Both the position numbers and the translations under genes were made by a program. Under the pieces are notes generated by a model that saw only the letters and a list, made by a program, of their open reading frames with translations, was not told the origin of the DNA and searched no databases. Source: an uncultured Alphaproteobacteria bacterium (GTDB lineage Bacteria; Pseudomonadota; Alphaproteobacteria; Geminicoccales; Geminicoccaceae). Taken from it: DNA of 35,333 bases. Within the stretch, counting starts at the first letter, position 1, and each line of letters begins with the position of its first letter. Shown here piece by piece: positions 9,344-18,427 of the stretch. Location: assembly GCA_937926445.1 (NCBI GenBank), contig CALBAK010000118.1, positions 1-35,333 of the forward strand, in the 5' to 3' direction.

Positions 9344-9656
9344 GGGGGGCGCCCAGCGTCCGCTCGATCAGTTGCGCCACCGCCGCGGCCGGGACCGGCG
9401 CCTTGCCGGGCTTGCGCGTCCTGTCGCGCAGCAAGCCGTCGACGCCCGCCTCCATGAAGCGCCGCTGCCAGCGCCACACGGAGGGCTTGGACACCCCGGC
9501 CCGGCGCATGATCTCGGCAGTGCCGCAGCCTTCGGCCGTGGCGAGAACGATCCGCGCCCGCCAGACATGCTTCTGGGCGCTGTTCCGATCGGCCAGAACG
9601 GCCTCCAGCCGCTCCCGATCACCCGGCCCGAGCCGGACCTCGATAGAGGTTCGCAT
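9210..9656 (-). CDS. IS630 transposase, N-terminal part (helix-turn-helix frame)
   Basis: The frame starts [21 protein letters not shown] at 9656 and holds the helix-turn-helix DNA-binding region ([24 protein letters not shown], about residues 45-70), then [31 protein letters not shown]. At the run of six C (about 9345-9351) homology jumps to the next frame, and residues after GAPHGRDD are out-of-frame noise up to the stop at 9210. It binds the IS ends. An in-frame ATG 18 bp upstream is also possible. Alone it cannot transpose; it needs the catalytic part in the neighbouring frame. Confidence 0.75.
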   Translation of the reverse strand: MRTSIEVRLGPGDRERLEAVLADRNSAQKHVWRARIVLATAEGCGTAEIMRRAGVSKPSVWRWQRRFMEAGVDGLLRDRTRKPGKAPVPAAAVAQLIERTLGAPHGRDDALDRPGDGQGDGRGDQHGAEDLAPPRSGAAPAEDLQAQP

Positions 9657-9703
9657 GTCCGGATGATACAGCAAAGCCCGCGCCAGTGGAATCCTATGTA
9701 TCG

Positions 9704-9720
9704 TTCAGTCCACTAGCGGC
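9704..9720 (-). repeat. IS630 right terminal inverted repeat
   Basis: The right end reads ttcagtccactagcggc. Just inside it, cgccagtgga at 9681-9690 pairs with tccactagcg at 9709-9718 (one mismatch), so the end can form a stem-loop of about 10 bp. This inner copy also resembles the left end in direct orientation. Confidence 0.65.
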
Positions 9721-10896
9721 TTTTTTATTTATACTTTCTTCACCATGGCAGAGGACGGCTCGATGAGCCAGTGGGATCTGGCAGATCGATTTTGGTCGCA
9801 GTCCTTAATCACTTCTTGACGAGCTCGTCGACCGCAACCAGACAGCGGGCAAATCGAAGACCAGCATCGGATTCGCTATGTTCCGGCGCTGGGTACATGC
9901 CCGTGGCGAACAGTACGGCATCGCTCGACGCGCAAGTCGAGCAGTCTGGACCCTCGACCCGGTCCAGCCGAACCCCCGCCGCGCGGATCCGAGGGCACCT
10001 TCACCCTTCGTCGCCGGCCCGGCGAACCGCACGGACCCGGACGCCTCCAGGGCACTCGCGCCGCCAGTGCCCGTCCGAGCGAAGGTCCCGCGCCGGAACG
10101 TCAAAGGCGGCAGTTCGGGCTCGGCCGCCACCCGTGGCGATCGTAGCCGGCAGCCGCCCTTCTCGGGAGCTGCGCCTGCGTGCACCATGCGCCGGGCCGG
10201 CGCCCTCGGCTGTGCTCGCACGCCTCGGCCGAGCTGCCCGGCTCGGAGCGGGCTCGTCGGTTCGAAGCGGCGGCACGGCCGTAACCGGGTCGGCATCGCA
10301 CGGCTCGGAACCGGCCGGTGCCACAACGAATTCGGATGGCCCGAACTCGCCCGAGATCTCCCGGCTTTCGCGGCGATGCCGAGCTTTCGGGCCGAGGCGG
10401 ATCCTCCGACGGCGATGGCTCGCCCTCAAAGGCGGCTCGCGACGAAAGCGGGAAGCTGGAAAGCGGACGGTCCCGTTGCGGGCACTCGAGTCCCGAGACG
10501 CGCTCGCCCGTCGACTGGAAGGCCCTGTGGCCGAACGGCGCGCGCCGGGTTCGACACGACCGAGTTCCGACGATCCGATGCTTTCGGCACCGCCGATCTG
10601 CGCTCGCTGCGAAATGCCTTTCGCCTCCTCCCACGGCCAACGTTGGTTCCCGAAACGCACGAAGCATTCGCGGCTCTCGCGTCGTCTTCGCGAAGTGTCG
10701 GCATGCCTCGCCGCGACGATGGCGCACGTATCGATATTCATGGTTATAGTAAAGTTTTCTTGGAAAACTTTGAAGAAAGTCGCCGATGGACGCGTTTCGG
10801 GCAGTGATCCCTTCGCTCGAATGGATGTCGTAGCCGAGCCCCCGAAGGTCGAGAATCGAAGCTGCCGCTGCCCCCGCCCGGGCGGCGGCCACGCCC
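9721..10896. other. Gene-free stretch with an AT-rich start and a possible gene remnant
   Basis: Starting at the right IS end, ttttttatttatac (9721-9734) is strikingly AT-rich for this genome. An ATG at 9745 opens a 24-codon frame (MAEDGSMSQWDLADRFW ...) that stops at a TGA near 9820. A neighbouring frame then continues LDELVDRNQTAGKSKTSIGF to about residue RRASRAVW (near 9945), with less Arg-rich composition than the surroundings. This may be a frameshifted remnant, but no family is recognised. From about 9960 to 10896 all six frames are Arg/Ser/Pro-rich and uninformative, and I see no gene. Confidence 0.4.
10751..10771. repeat. Perfect AT-rich palindrome
   Basis: AAAGTTTTC, a three-base loop (ttg), then GAAAACTTT form a perfect 9-bp stem in an otherwise GC-rich stretch. 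It lies about 125 bp beyond the stop of the UxaA-type gene. Neither strand shows a T tract directly after it, so a terminator is not well supported; an operator-like or end-of-element role is possible. Confidence 0.5.
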
Positions 10897-12090
10897 TCAC
10901 GCCGCCCGTGGCAGGCAAGCCGGACCCGTGGGCTCGAACTGCTTGTAGCCCATGATGAACTCGCGATGGCCCAAAAGCTCGCTCTTGGTCCGCTCGCCCG
11001 AGGCCACGCGCTCGATCAGGGCGAGGATCTCGCGGCCCACCTCGTCGAGCGTGGCCCGCGCCTCGAGAATCCTCCCGGCGTCGACGTCCATGTCTTCTTC
11101 CATCCGCCGGTAGGTCGCCGGGTTGGCACAGACCTTGACGACGGGCGCGATCGCCGAGCCCACCACCGACCCGCGGCCGGTTGAGAACAGGATCACCTGG
11201 CTGCCGGAGGCGATCAGCTCGGCGATCTCCACGTTGTCGTTGATGTTGGGAAAGCCGAAGCGCGGCTCGCCGTCCGGCACCACGTCCATGAGGTAAAGTC
11301 CGCCCGTCGGTGGATAATCCCCCGGCTTGATTAGCCCCACGATCGGCGAGGATCCCGACTTGGCGTAAGCCCCCATCGACTTCTCCTCGATGGTAGTTAG
11401 TCCGCCCTCGGCATTACCCGGAGCGAAGGAGGATTGGCCGAGTACGCGATAATAGCGAGCCGCCTTGTCGACCGCCGCGACGATCGCTCGGCCGAGCTCG
11501 GGGGTGGCCGCCCGGCTCGCCATGTGCTGCTCGCAGCCGATGAGCTCGCCCGTCTCTTCGAAGATGCAGCGGGCCCCGGCCTGCACGAGAAGGTCGAAGC
11601 AGCGTCCCATGGCGGGATTGGCGGTGAGGCCCGAGGTCGCGTCCGACCCGCCGCAGATCGTGCCCACGGTGAGCTCGTCGAGCCCCATCGGTACGGGCGA
11701 CTGCGCCTTCAGGATCTCGAGGGCCTCCCGCACCCAGGCCCGACCGGCCTCGACCGTCTTCCGCGTGCCGCCCGCGGCCTGGATGACGAGGGTCTCGACC
11801 GGCCGGCCGCTCGCCTCGATGGCCGCCCGGAGCGCCGACCGGTCGAAGCTCTCGCAGCCGAGCGAGCAGAGCAATACGGCCCCCACGTTCGGATGAGTGC
11901 ACAGACGGCTCATGATGTCGAAGCCGTACTGGTTGCGATAGCAGCCAGGAAATCCGATGACGTGGACGTCCTCGTCCTCGAACGGCCGAGCGATCGTCTC
12001 GGCCGCGTGCCGCGCGCATTCCACCAGATACGCCACGGCAACCACGTTGCGGATGCCTTTGCGCCCGTCGCTCCGCAGCCAGCCCCGCAT
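10897..12090 (-). CDS. UxaA-family sugar-acid dehydratase (altronate/galactarate dehydratase large domain)
   Basis: The 397-residue protein begins MRGWLRSDGRKGIRN and has the conserved UxaA/GarD C-terminal-domain motifs: GFPGCYRNQYG (about 47-57), LLCSLGCES (about 73-81), GTICGGSDATSG and IGCEQHMASR. The conserved cysteines and acidic residues are expected to bind the metal. The family dehydrates aldonate or aldarate sugar acids (altronate, galactarate, fuconate-type). The N-terminal SAF domain found in full UxaA is absent; such split versions usually pair with a small SAF protein, and none is seen nearby. The ATG at 12090 was chosen for homology; a GTG at 12099 with better-spaced upstream purines is a credible alternative. 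The SDR gene beyond the IS may act in the same pathway. The exact substrate is not determinable. Confidence 0.85.
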   Translation of the reverse strand: MRGWLRSDGRKGIRNVVAVAYLVECARHAAETIARPFEDEDVHVIGFPGCYRNQYGFDIMSRLCTHPNVGAVLLCSLGCESFDRSALRAAIEASGRPVETLVIQAAGGTRKTVEAGRAWVREALEILKAQSPVPMGLDELTVGTICGGSDATSGLTANPAMGRCFDLLVQAGARCIFEETGELIGCEQHMASRAATPELGRAIVAAVDKAARYYRVLGQSSFAPGNAEGGLTTIEEKSMGAYAKSGSSPIVGLIKPGDYPPTGGLYLMDVVPDGEPRFGFPNINDNVEIAELIASGSQVILFSTGRGSVVGSAIAPVVKVCANPATYRRMEEDMDVDAGRILEARATLDEVGREILALIERVASGERTKSELLGHREFIMGYKQFEPTGPACLPRAA

Positions 12091-14737
12091 CCTCGTCACC
12101 CCGCTCGCCAACGAGGAGTCTCCCGCTGGGTTCACGCAGGGGATAGACCCGTGAGCGGGCCGGGTCGAGCGCGCTTCCCGCAGCCCTCCTACGCGACCCA
12201 CGGCGCGCGTCGTCCGGCCCGTCGTTCACGGATGCGGCTCCGCACCCCGCAGGGTCCTCCGACAGGTGACGGCATCTTTCCGCGAAGAGCGCCCGCCGCG
12301 GGCGACGTCGTCCGCACCCTTCGACTGCGCCCGTACCGCGCCTTCGGTCCGTGCACCGAAGCAGCGTCCGGAACAGAGCACTCGCGGCACGCTTTCCGAT
12401 CGCCCCCGACACCCCGTTGCCGCGCTCGGATCGTGGGGGCGAGTGGAGCGCCGCGCCGGACCCCTCGGCAGAGGCGCCGCACGACCGGCGAGCGAACCGC
12501 GCGATCGAGTTCCCTCGGCACGCTCGGCTCCTCCCGCCGTGCCGCCGGCCGGCCCAGCGCGATCGAGGCTTCCAACTGGCTTCTCCTCCTTCCGACCCGA
12601 AGCCTCAGACCACGAGCACATCGGCGCCACATCGAGCCAACTCGGTTGTCCAAACTCCTCGACTTGCATCTTCGCTCGCCGGACACGGCCGAGGGTCCGA
12701 AGCGGCCCACCACCGATCGCCGCACGTGGTTCCCCGCGCACCGGGTCCGGGTGCCGCCGCGTCACGAAATCGCCCATGCGCGGGCTGGGGTCGCGTGCAC
12801 CACGCCGCCACCCCGACCCTCCGCCGGGCGAACGCGCAGCGCCGACGCAAAGCTTCGACCGGCCGTCCCCGGCCTCGGCGAGACCGCCCTGGGCGATCGG
12901 TGGCGTCGATGCAGCCGTTCCCTGCTTTCGCAGCCTCGCCCGGCGGCCCGACGGATTGTGGTCGGGGTCACGACTCCACCACTCGGCTATCGCCGGCCGC
13001 TTCCGCGCCGGCCGACTGCGGCTGGCCGCTGTCGGCTCCAAGGGATTCGCTCGGCGCTCGACACGAGCCCGTCTCGCGCAGCAGCATCGTCACCGCGCCA
13101 CGGGATGGATCCAGGTGCCGACCCCCGGTCTCGAGCCGCTTCCGACCGGCCGGGCCGGCCGTCTCCCGGTTACGATAGTCACCGTGGTTGCCGTGCGATC
13201 CCGTTGCGAACGGAGCGGATGCCTCCGGCCCGGAGGGTCGTGGCGGGCGCAGTGACCCGGCCGCCCGCCGTCGCCGGCCGCCTCCCGCGGCGTGCGGAGC
13301 ACCATCGACCGTTCCCCCTCGGCTCGCCTCCGATCGCAGCAGCGGCGGTCGTCTGGGGGTCGGGCCGATCAGCGCGCGCCCCCTCGAGGCGGCCGTCCGC
13401 TCGGGCACGCGAAACGCGAGACCCCCGCCGCCGAGGCTGCGCCGCCCCGGTTCCCCGCCGCCACCCGCCCCGGGGCCGGCTCGTGACCCGATCGGTACGC
13501 ACGGGCTCGCGCGCCTGCTCCCGCGTCACCGGTCCGCCGACAGCGAACCCGGTCGTATCTTCGACATCGAGCTGGTCCGAAGTCCGCGGCCGTGACCTTG
13601 CGTGGGCCGCCCGAAGAACGAAGACTTCGGCGCCTGGAGCCTCGAGCCTGCAGAGCGAGTGCGAACCGGGTGGCTTTGCGGCTGAACGAGCTCATCGATC
13701 GGAAGAACCTCTCCGAGCAGATCGAAGTGTCGGCCCACTGCGATCCGGACAGCTGCACCTCTTCGGTCGACCAGATCGTCGTCCGACTCGCGGAAAGCGT
13801 TTTCGCGAGCATCGGAGCCGAGGGCTCACCGGCAGTGGGAGGTCGCGACCTCCCGACTCGAGATTAGAGAGCTCCTCGGCCCCCTACTTCGCCGAGCGCC
13901 CGCGAGCCGACTCGCTCGACGCTAGTCCCGAACCGCTCGCCGGCTCGAGCCGGCCAGCAAGGACGAGCAAGGAGATGCAGCCGGACTTTTGGCTTCCCGG
14001 GCTTCGGCTGGCTGTCCCTCGACGTTCGAGGCGGTGGCGGGCGACCCGCTCCCCGAGCCGGCCGTCTCGACTGGCAAAGGCTCGGCCCCGGCTCCGGCCG
14101 AGGAAGAACGTCGGGCCGTTCGGATCTGCTCTGCCATGCCGTGAGGCTGATCCCCGCGCGCAGCGAAACGGCGATCCGGCCCGCTGCCGATGCGGGCTAT
14201 GCGGTCGGGTCCCGCCCTCCCTCCCGGGAGGGCCGGGCGGCGGGTCCGCTCCGGCCCGGCGCGTACCCGCAGTGGCCGAAACGGAAAAAAACGGACCCGG
14301 TCGGTCGCGGCCGCCGGGAGCCGAAGGCCCCCCGCCGCGTCGGGCCGATCGACCATCGACAGGCGACCACAACTCGGCCGTCGGCGTCCGCCCGACAGCT
14401 CGCGGGGCGCGTCCATGCCGGGTGGCTCGTCGCTCGCCCACGCCGCCCACCGTCTGGTGAGCGTCTGGGCCGCCGTGGCCGGTTGTCGACAGGACACCAC
14501 GGCCCAGCGCGCAGCGGCTGCGATCGAACGGGAGGCGGCGGAGCGCGCTGCCTCGCGCCGTGCCCTCCGAGCCGGCGCATCCACGTCCCGGCGCCGACCG
14601 CAACGAGATCGTTTCGGCTCGGCCTTCGCACGGCGTGCCGGGTTCGACGGTGGCGCCGCGCGCCCACGTGCTTCTGGCCGCGGCTGCGGCCTCGTACGTA
14701 TCGAAAAGACCGGCCGACCCCCGGGAGACAGGCTCGA
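12091..14737. other. 2.6-kb gene-free GC-rich stretch
   Basis: All six frames are long because the DNA is GC-rich, but their translations are Arg/Pro/Ser/Ala-rich with no recognisable domain. No IS, tRNA or array is visible. The only segment with protein-like balance is a plus-strand frame at 13592-13867 ending LNELIDRKNLSEQIEVSAHC ... LPTRD. It has no convincing ribosome site or homology, and its complement is equally open. The stretch lies between the UxaA gene (start at 12090) and the end of the glycosyltransferase gene at 14738, so any promoter for UxaA must lie in its first few hundred bases. Confidence 0.5.
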
Positions 14738-15685
14738 TCAGGCGGCCGTCTTCATCGCCCGAATCCCCTGGCCGAGGAGATCGAGTTCCTCCCAGTCCGG
14801 CGTACGGGCCAGAACCTCGCGGGCATCGTGGCGAACGTGGTTGGCCCGCATCTCCGCCTCGAGCATGGCGTCCGTCACGACACCCGCCTTCATCGCGTCC
14901 TTCAGAAGCGCGAAGAACAGACGCTCCTGACGGGGGTCCGGATGCGGCTTGTACGTGCCCGAGTAGCGGTAGTGACCGAAGAGCGAGCGCTGCACCTTCT
15001 GGATCCAGCCCTTGGGAGACCAGAGCTTGAACTTGTCGGCCTCGACGAAATCGATGGGCAGCCCGGTCTTCCAGGGCTGCGTGTGGCGTTTCGTATTGTG
15101 GATGAGCTTGGTCTTCTCGTCGAGATGATCGAAATCGTTCCACTCGGGTTCGAACAAGCCGATCGTCGCCGGGTCTTCGTACTCGAGCTCGATCCAGCGA
15201 GCGTAGTCGCGCTCGCCCGTGAAAAGTTCGGCGAAATTCTGCTCGACCCTCCAGTGCTTCAGCTTCGCGCAGTCGAGCAGCATGCAGGAGGTGGCATAAT
15301 GGCCCGGAAGGTTCTCCTTGCCCGGCCGCTTGCGACAGAGAATGGCCTTGCCGCCCATGTCGCGCGTGAGCAGCTCCCGAACGTCGCCGACCGCGAAGAT
15401 GTCCGGATCGACGATCACCGCCCGCCCCTCGAAGCCCATCTGCTCGGGCGGCGCGAAGCGCAGCGGCGTGAAAGACTGCAGATCGTCCATCCGCCATTCG
15501 CGCCACTCGCTGCCCCGCTTGAACTTCCGGCCCTGGTGTGCCGCGAGGAACGGAAAGTCCCGCGTGTGAAGGATCTGGATATCGAGGGCCTCGGGATGTT
15601 TGCTGTTCCGCCGCATCGAGTGCGCCGAGACGAGGGCGCCGACATACTGCCGCTCGTTCGTATGGATGAACACAGCGAGCTTCAC
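14738..15685 (-). CDS. GT8-like glycosyltransferase (GT-A fold), substrate unknown
   Basis: The 315-residue soluble protein starts MKLAVFIHTNERQYVGALVSA, typical of GT-A nucleotide-sugar transferases of the GT8/GT24 style. It has a DxD motif in VIVDPDIFAVGD (Asp93/Asp95) that should bind the metal-nucleotide sugar. Later it has NDFDHLDEKTKLIHNTK and a His-containing tract compatible with the second metal ligand. It should transfer a sugar in the cytoplasm to an acceptor that cannot be named from sequence. The GTG start at 15685 has a perfect GGAGGAG at 5-bp spacing. It is divergent from argE with a 133-bp spacer and has no operon partner in view. The fold is likely; family placement is by motif only. 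Confidence 0.7.
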   Translation of the reverse strand: MKLAVFIHTNERQYVGALVSAHSMRRNSKHPEALDIQILHTRDFPFLAAHQGRKFKRGSEWREWRMDDLQSFTPLRFAPPEQMGFEGRAVIVDPDIFAVGDVRELLTRDMGGKAILCRKRPGKENLPGHYATSCMLLDCAKLKHWRVEQNFAELFTGERDYARWIELEYEDPATIGLFEPEWNDFDHLDEKTKLIHNTKRHTQPWKTGLPIDFVEADKFKLWSPKGWIQKVQRSLFGHYRYSGTYKPHPDPRQERLFFALLKDAMKAGVVTDAMLEAEMRANHVRHDAREVLARTPDWEELDLLGQGIRAMKTAA

Positions 15686-15818
15686 GCGCGCTCCTCCGGA
15701 TCGTGACCCTCGCTTGGCTAGCAGAGGCCGGTGCCCACGCCAAGTCGACCCCTGCTCGCGACTTGCCGACCGTGGCGGTCGGGCCTAACTCCGCCCGGGT
15801 GCCGTCCCGGAGCCCCGC
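15686..15818. promoter_or_regulatory. Divergent promoter region between glycosyltransferase and argE
   Basis: These 133 bp lie between two divergent starts. GGAGGAG serves the minus-strand gene and CGGAG serves argE. No clear -10/-35 pair or operator is visible. Confidence 0.3.
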
Positions 15819-16982
15819 ATGAGCCCGCCCCGCTGTCTGCCGATCCTCGAGACCCTCGTGGGCTTCGACACGGTGAGCCGCAACCCCAACCGACCCCTCG
15901 CCGACTGGGTCGAAGACTATCTCCGAAGGCTGGACGTGCCGGTCCACCGGGTCAGCGATCCGACCGGCCAGTGGGTCAATCTTTTCGCCACGATCGGTCC
16001 CCCGGACGTGCCCGGCTACGTGCTCTCCGGCCACACCGACGTCGTGCCGGTCGACGGCCAGCCCTGGAGCGCCGACCCGTTCCGTCTGCGGGTCGCCGAC
16101 GGTCGAGCCTTCGGCCGAGGTACGAGCGACATGAAGGGCTTCGACGCCTGCGTCCTGGCCATGGTGCCGGCCATGCTGGAGAGGCCGCTCACCAAGCCGA
16201 TCCACATCGCCCTCTCCTTCGACGAGGAAGTCGGCTGCAAAGGCGTGCGCCTCTTGATCGCCGAACTCGACCGGCTCTGCCCGGTGAAGCCCCTGGGCGT
16301 GATCGTGGGCGAGCCCACCGGCATGGAGGTGGTGATCGCCCACAAGGGCAAGGAGAGCTATCGCACGAGCGTCACCGGGACCCCGGCCCACTCCTCGCTC
16401 GCCCCGACCGCGGTCAACGCTGTCGAATGGGCGGCGGAGCTCGTCGTCCGGATCCGCGACATCGGCCGCAGGCTGGCCACGGAAGGCCCGTTCGACCCGC
16501 TCTTCGACGTCCCGCACTCGACCGCGCACGTGGGCCAGATCCACGGCGGCACGACCCTGAACATCGTCCCCGAGATCTGCTGGTTCGACTGGGAATTCCG
16601 GACCCTGCCCGAGGTGGATCTCGCGGCCCTCGTCGCAGAGGTGAAGGCCCACGCCGAAGCACGGATGCTGCCGGCGATGCGGAAGCTCGCCCCCGCTGTC
16701 GAGATCCGCTTCGACCAGACCACCGAGCTGCCGCCGGTCGACATCGCCGCCGACCACGCGCTGACGACGCTCACCAAGGCGCTCGCCGGCAAGAACGGCC
16801 ACCGAAAGGTGGCCTACGGAACGGAGGGTGGCCTCTTCCGCCGCGACGGCGGGATTCCGGCGATCGTCTGCGGCCCCGGTGACATCGCCCAGGCGCACAA
16901 ACCCGACGAGTTCGTCGAGCTCTCCCAGCTCGCCGCCTGCGAAACCTTCCTCGAGCGGCTGATCGCCCACTGCCGGGCCTGA
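15819..16982 (+). CDS. argE: Acetylornithine deacetylase (M20 metallopeptidase family)
   Basis: The 387-residue enzyme has the ArgE/DapE/M20 layout: SGHTDVVPVDG (His72, Asp74), GRGTSDMKGF (Asp104, bridging two zinc ions), SFDEEVGCKG (catalytic Glu136 and metal Glu137), GEPTGMEVV (Glu165) and a C-terminal QAHKPDEFV holding the last His ligand. A dimerisation (lid) domain is inserted at about 175-290. The motif spacing fits the ArgE subfamily, which removes the acetyl group from N-acetylornithine in cytoplasmic arginine synthesis; a related N-acyl-amino-acid hydrolase is the alternative. The ATG at 15819 follows CGGAG at 6-bp spacing. It is a single gene with no visible arg neighbours and appears undamaged. 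Confidence 0.9.
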   Translation: MSPPRCLPILETLVGFDTVSRNPNRPLADWVEDYLRRLDVPVHRVSDPTGQWVNLFATIGPPDVPGYVLSGHTDVVPVDGQPWSADPFRLRVADGRAFGRGTSDMKGFDACVLAMVPAMLERPLTKPIHIALSFDEEVGCKGVRLLIAELDRLCPVKPLGVIVGEPTGMEVVIAHKGKESYRTSVTGTPAHSSLAPTAVNAVEWAAELVVRIRDIGRRLATEGPFDPLFDVPHSTAHVGQIHGGTTLNIVPEICWFDWEFRTLPEVDLAALVAEVKAHAEARMLPAMRKLAPAVEIRFDQTTELPPVDIAADHALTTLTKALAGKNGHRKVAYGTEGGLFRRDGGIPAIVCGPGDIAQAHKPDEFVELSQLAACETFLERLIAHCRA

Positions 16983-17712
16983 TCCACCGGCTCCGTGTCC
17001 AGCGCCGGCTCGTCTCGCCTCGAGAAGAAGGCCCGCCTCGACGCGCCCGAGGACAGGCGCCAGGGCGTAAACCGATAGGCCGGCGAGCGTACCCACGAGG
17101 GAGACGAGAGTCGCCGCGAGCCGCACCCACCCCCGCAGCTCCGGCCGGGGCGAGCACGCGAACGTGCTCGTTTCCCGCGTGCGGCTCGCCGCGTGGTGCG
17201 GACGGCGCGGCACGGTACGGCCCGTCATGGCACGGATCGCCTTCCTGTCTTGCTCTCTCACCGACGCACGTCTCGGCGTCCGCCGCGAGCTTCGCCGGAA
17301 AAGGTTGAGAACAGGTTAACGACAGATTGGAGCATCGGCGCGCCCGCGTGCCGCGCCCGACCATCGTGGGCCTGGGCCGAGACGCGACCCGCGGCGACCG
17401 TGGGAGCGCGCGCCGGCCGGTGCAGGGCCGCGGCGATGGTGCGTCGGACGCGGGCCACCCTCGTCGCACGGGTCGGCTGTGCCCGATCCAGAAAACGAAC
17501 ACCGGACCGCTCGACCCAAGCCCCATCCCGAGGCCGGCCTGCTCAGCCGCGCCCGCATCGACACGGCCCTTGCCCCGGCCACGGCCGAACGGCTCCCCGC
17601 CCGAGCGGGGAACGCCCGCTTCGAGCGGCCGTCGCGGATCTTCGGTGAGGACGTCGCCGACCTCGCGGGCGCTGCGTCGCCGGCGATCCGCGCCGTCGCC
17701 GTCCGAGGCCGA
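16983..17712. other. 730-bp stretch without a recognised gene
   Basis: The stretch lies between argE and the end of the VOC gene. A minus-strand frame near 17228-17040 contains one hydrophobic run (VRLAATLVSLVGTLAGLSVY), but it continues antisense through argE without a stop, has no ribosome site worth naming, and is not called. No terminator with a T tract follows argE. Short repeats of ggcacgg occur at 17210-17235. Confidence 0.4.
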
Positions 17713-18252
17713 TCAGCCGGGCGGCGGCGCCGGGTACCAGACCTCGGGTTCGGGCATCGTGAAGTCCGCCGGGATGTCGAAAATCTCGAAGGTCGTGCTC
17801 GTCGCCTCTTCGGTGCCGAAATAGGCCCAGGGCACGATGCCCAGCCACTTTCCGGACTGGATACAGGCGAAGCCGCGGCTCTCGAACGAACGGACCCTAT
17901 CCGCCCAAGGGAGATCGCCGCAAGCGAAGGCCACGTGATGCACACCCTCCCCGTGCCGCTCGAGGAAGTCCTTGTAGATCGAGGGGCCCTCGAGGGGCTC
18001 GACGATCTCCCAGAACATTTGCCCGGTCCAGGCCATGCAGAGCTTGAACGTGAAACGCTCGGGCCTGCCCCGGTAGGTCATTTCCGTGCAGCTTTCGGGC
18101 CCGAAGGTGTAGACCCGCCAGGGGCCGATCCCGGCCTTCACCATGCCTGCCATCGTGCGGCGGTGGTCGCGGGTGACGACGCAGACCTGGATCGTCTCGG
18201 TGAGAAAGCTGTTCGACAGGGTCGTGGGCCCGGTGACACGGGGCTCGCTCAT
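17713..18252 (-). CDS. VOC-superfamily (glyoxalase-fold) protein
   Basis: The 179-residue protein starts MSEPRVTGPTTLSNSFLTETIQVCVVTRD. It has the paired beta-alpha-beta-beta-beta modules of the vicinal oxygen chelate fold, with GEGVHHVAFACGDL (about 120-133) supplying a likely His ligand and a late TTFEIFDI with the acidic ligand. It resembles the glyoxalase/methylmalonyl-CoA-epimerase-like branch. The family covers isomerases, dioxygenases and lyases that use a divalent metal, so the reaction cannot be fixed here. The ATG at 18252 follows GGGAGG at 5-bp spacing; the open frame upstream lacks homology. It is divergent from the first sugar-transport operon. A Trp/Pro-rich C-terminus (VWYPAPPPG) ends the protein. 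Confidence 0.75.
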   Translation of the reverse strand: MSEPRVTGPTTLSNSFLTETIQVCVVTRDHRRTMAGMVKAGIGPWRVYTFGPESCTEMTYRGRPERFTFKLCMAWTGQMFWEIVEPLEGPSIYKDFLERHGEGVHHVAFACGDLPWADRVRSFESRGFACIQSGKWLGIVPWAYFGTEEATSTTFEIFDIPADFTMPEPEVWYPAPPPG

Positions 18253-18427
18253 GGCCGCCTCCCTCGGCTCGTTCGACGGTCCGAGGGTAGGCCGTCGCGT
18301 CCTCGGCCGCCATCCCCGACCGCGCCCCGGCGCGGACCGCGCCTGCGGCCGCGACGATTGACCGCGGCGGAGCCGGCACAAAAGCTGCTTCGGAAGCCGC
18401 GTACAGGGTGCGGCGCGGGAGGAAACC
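18253..18427. promoter_or_regulatory. Divergent region between VOC gene and sugar-transport operon 1
   Basis: These 175 bp lie between divergent genes. At the operon side, GGGAGG (18417-18422) sits 5 bp before an ATC where an ATG is expected. No convincing promoter box is visible. Confidence 0.3.

Larger units (their letters stand above)
8572..9720. mobile_element. IS630-family insertion sequence
   Basis: The element is about 1.15 kb and is bounded by imperfect terminal inverted repeats (gccgccagtggatcgaa on the left, ttcagtccactagcggc on the right). It carries one transposase coding region split over two frames. IS630 elements insert at TA. A TA occurs a few bases outside each end (8567-8568 and 9726-9727), but the spacing differs, so the target duplication is not clean. 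The element separates a broken membrane-protein gene from a gene-free stretch. Confidence 0.8.

Noticed and set aside
9343-9352. Programmed frameshift in the IS630 transposase
   Set aside because: A C6 tract is present, but the needed shift is +1 or -2 and no stimulatory structure is obvious; an indel is as likely, so it is not claimed.
10751-10771. Factor-independent terminator of the UxaA-type gene
   Set aside because: The stem is short and AT-rich, lies about 125 bp from the stop, and lacks a T tract.
8378-12370. 14-base word ccgaagcagcgtcc shared by about 8380 and 12356
   Set aside because: A match of this length is expected by chance in a window of this size; no flanking similarity.
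13592-13867. Small plus-strand frame (91 codons)
   Set aside because: Balanced residues at its end, but no ribosome site, no family, and the opposite strand is equally open; mentioned only in the gene-free entry.
11434-14460. Plus-strand frame of 1008 codons
   Set aside because: It is antisense to the UxaA-type gene at first and then runs through the gene-free stretch; low-complexity Arg/Pro/Ser text, no recognisable domain.
13884-17261. Minus-strand frame of 1125 codons, with one hydrophobic run near 17040-17130
   Set aside because: It runs antisense through argE and then out of frame through the glycosyltransferase gene. The hydrophobic run alone does not support a gene.
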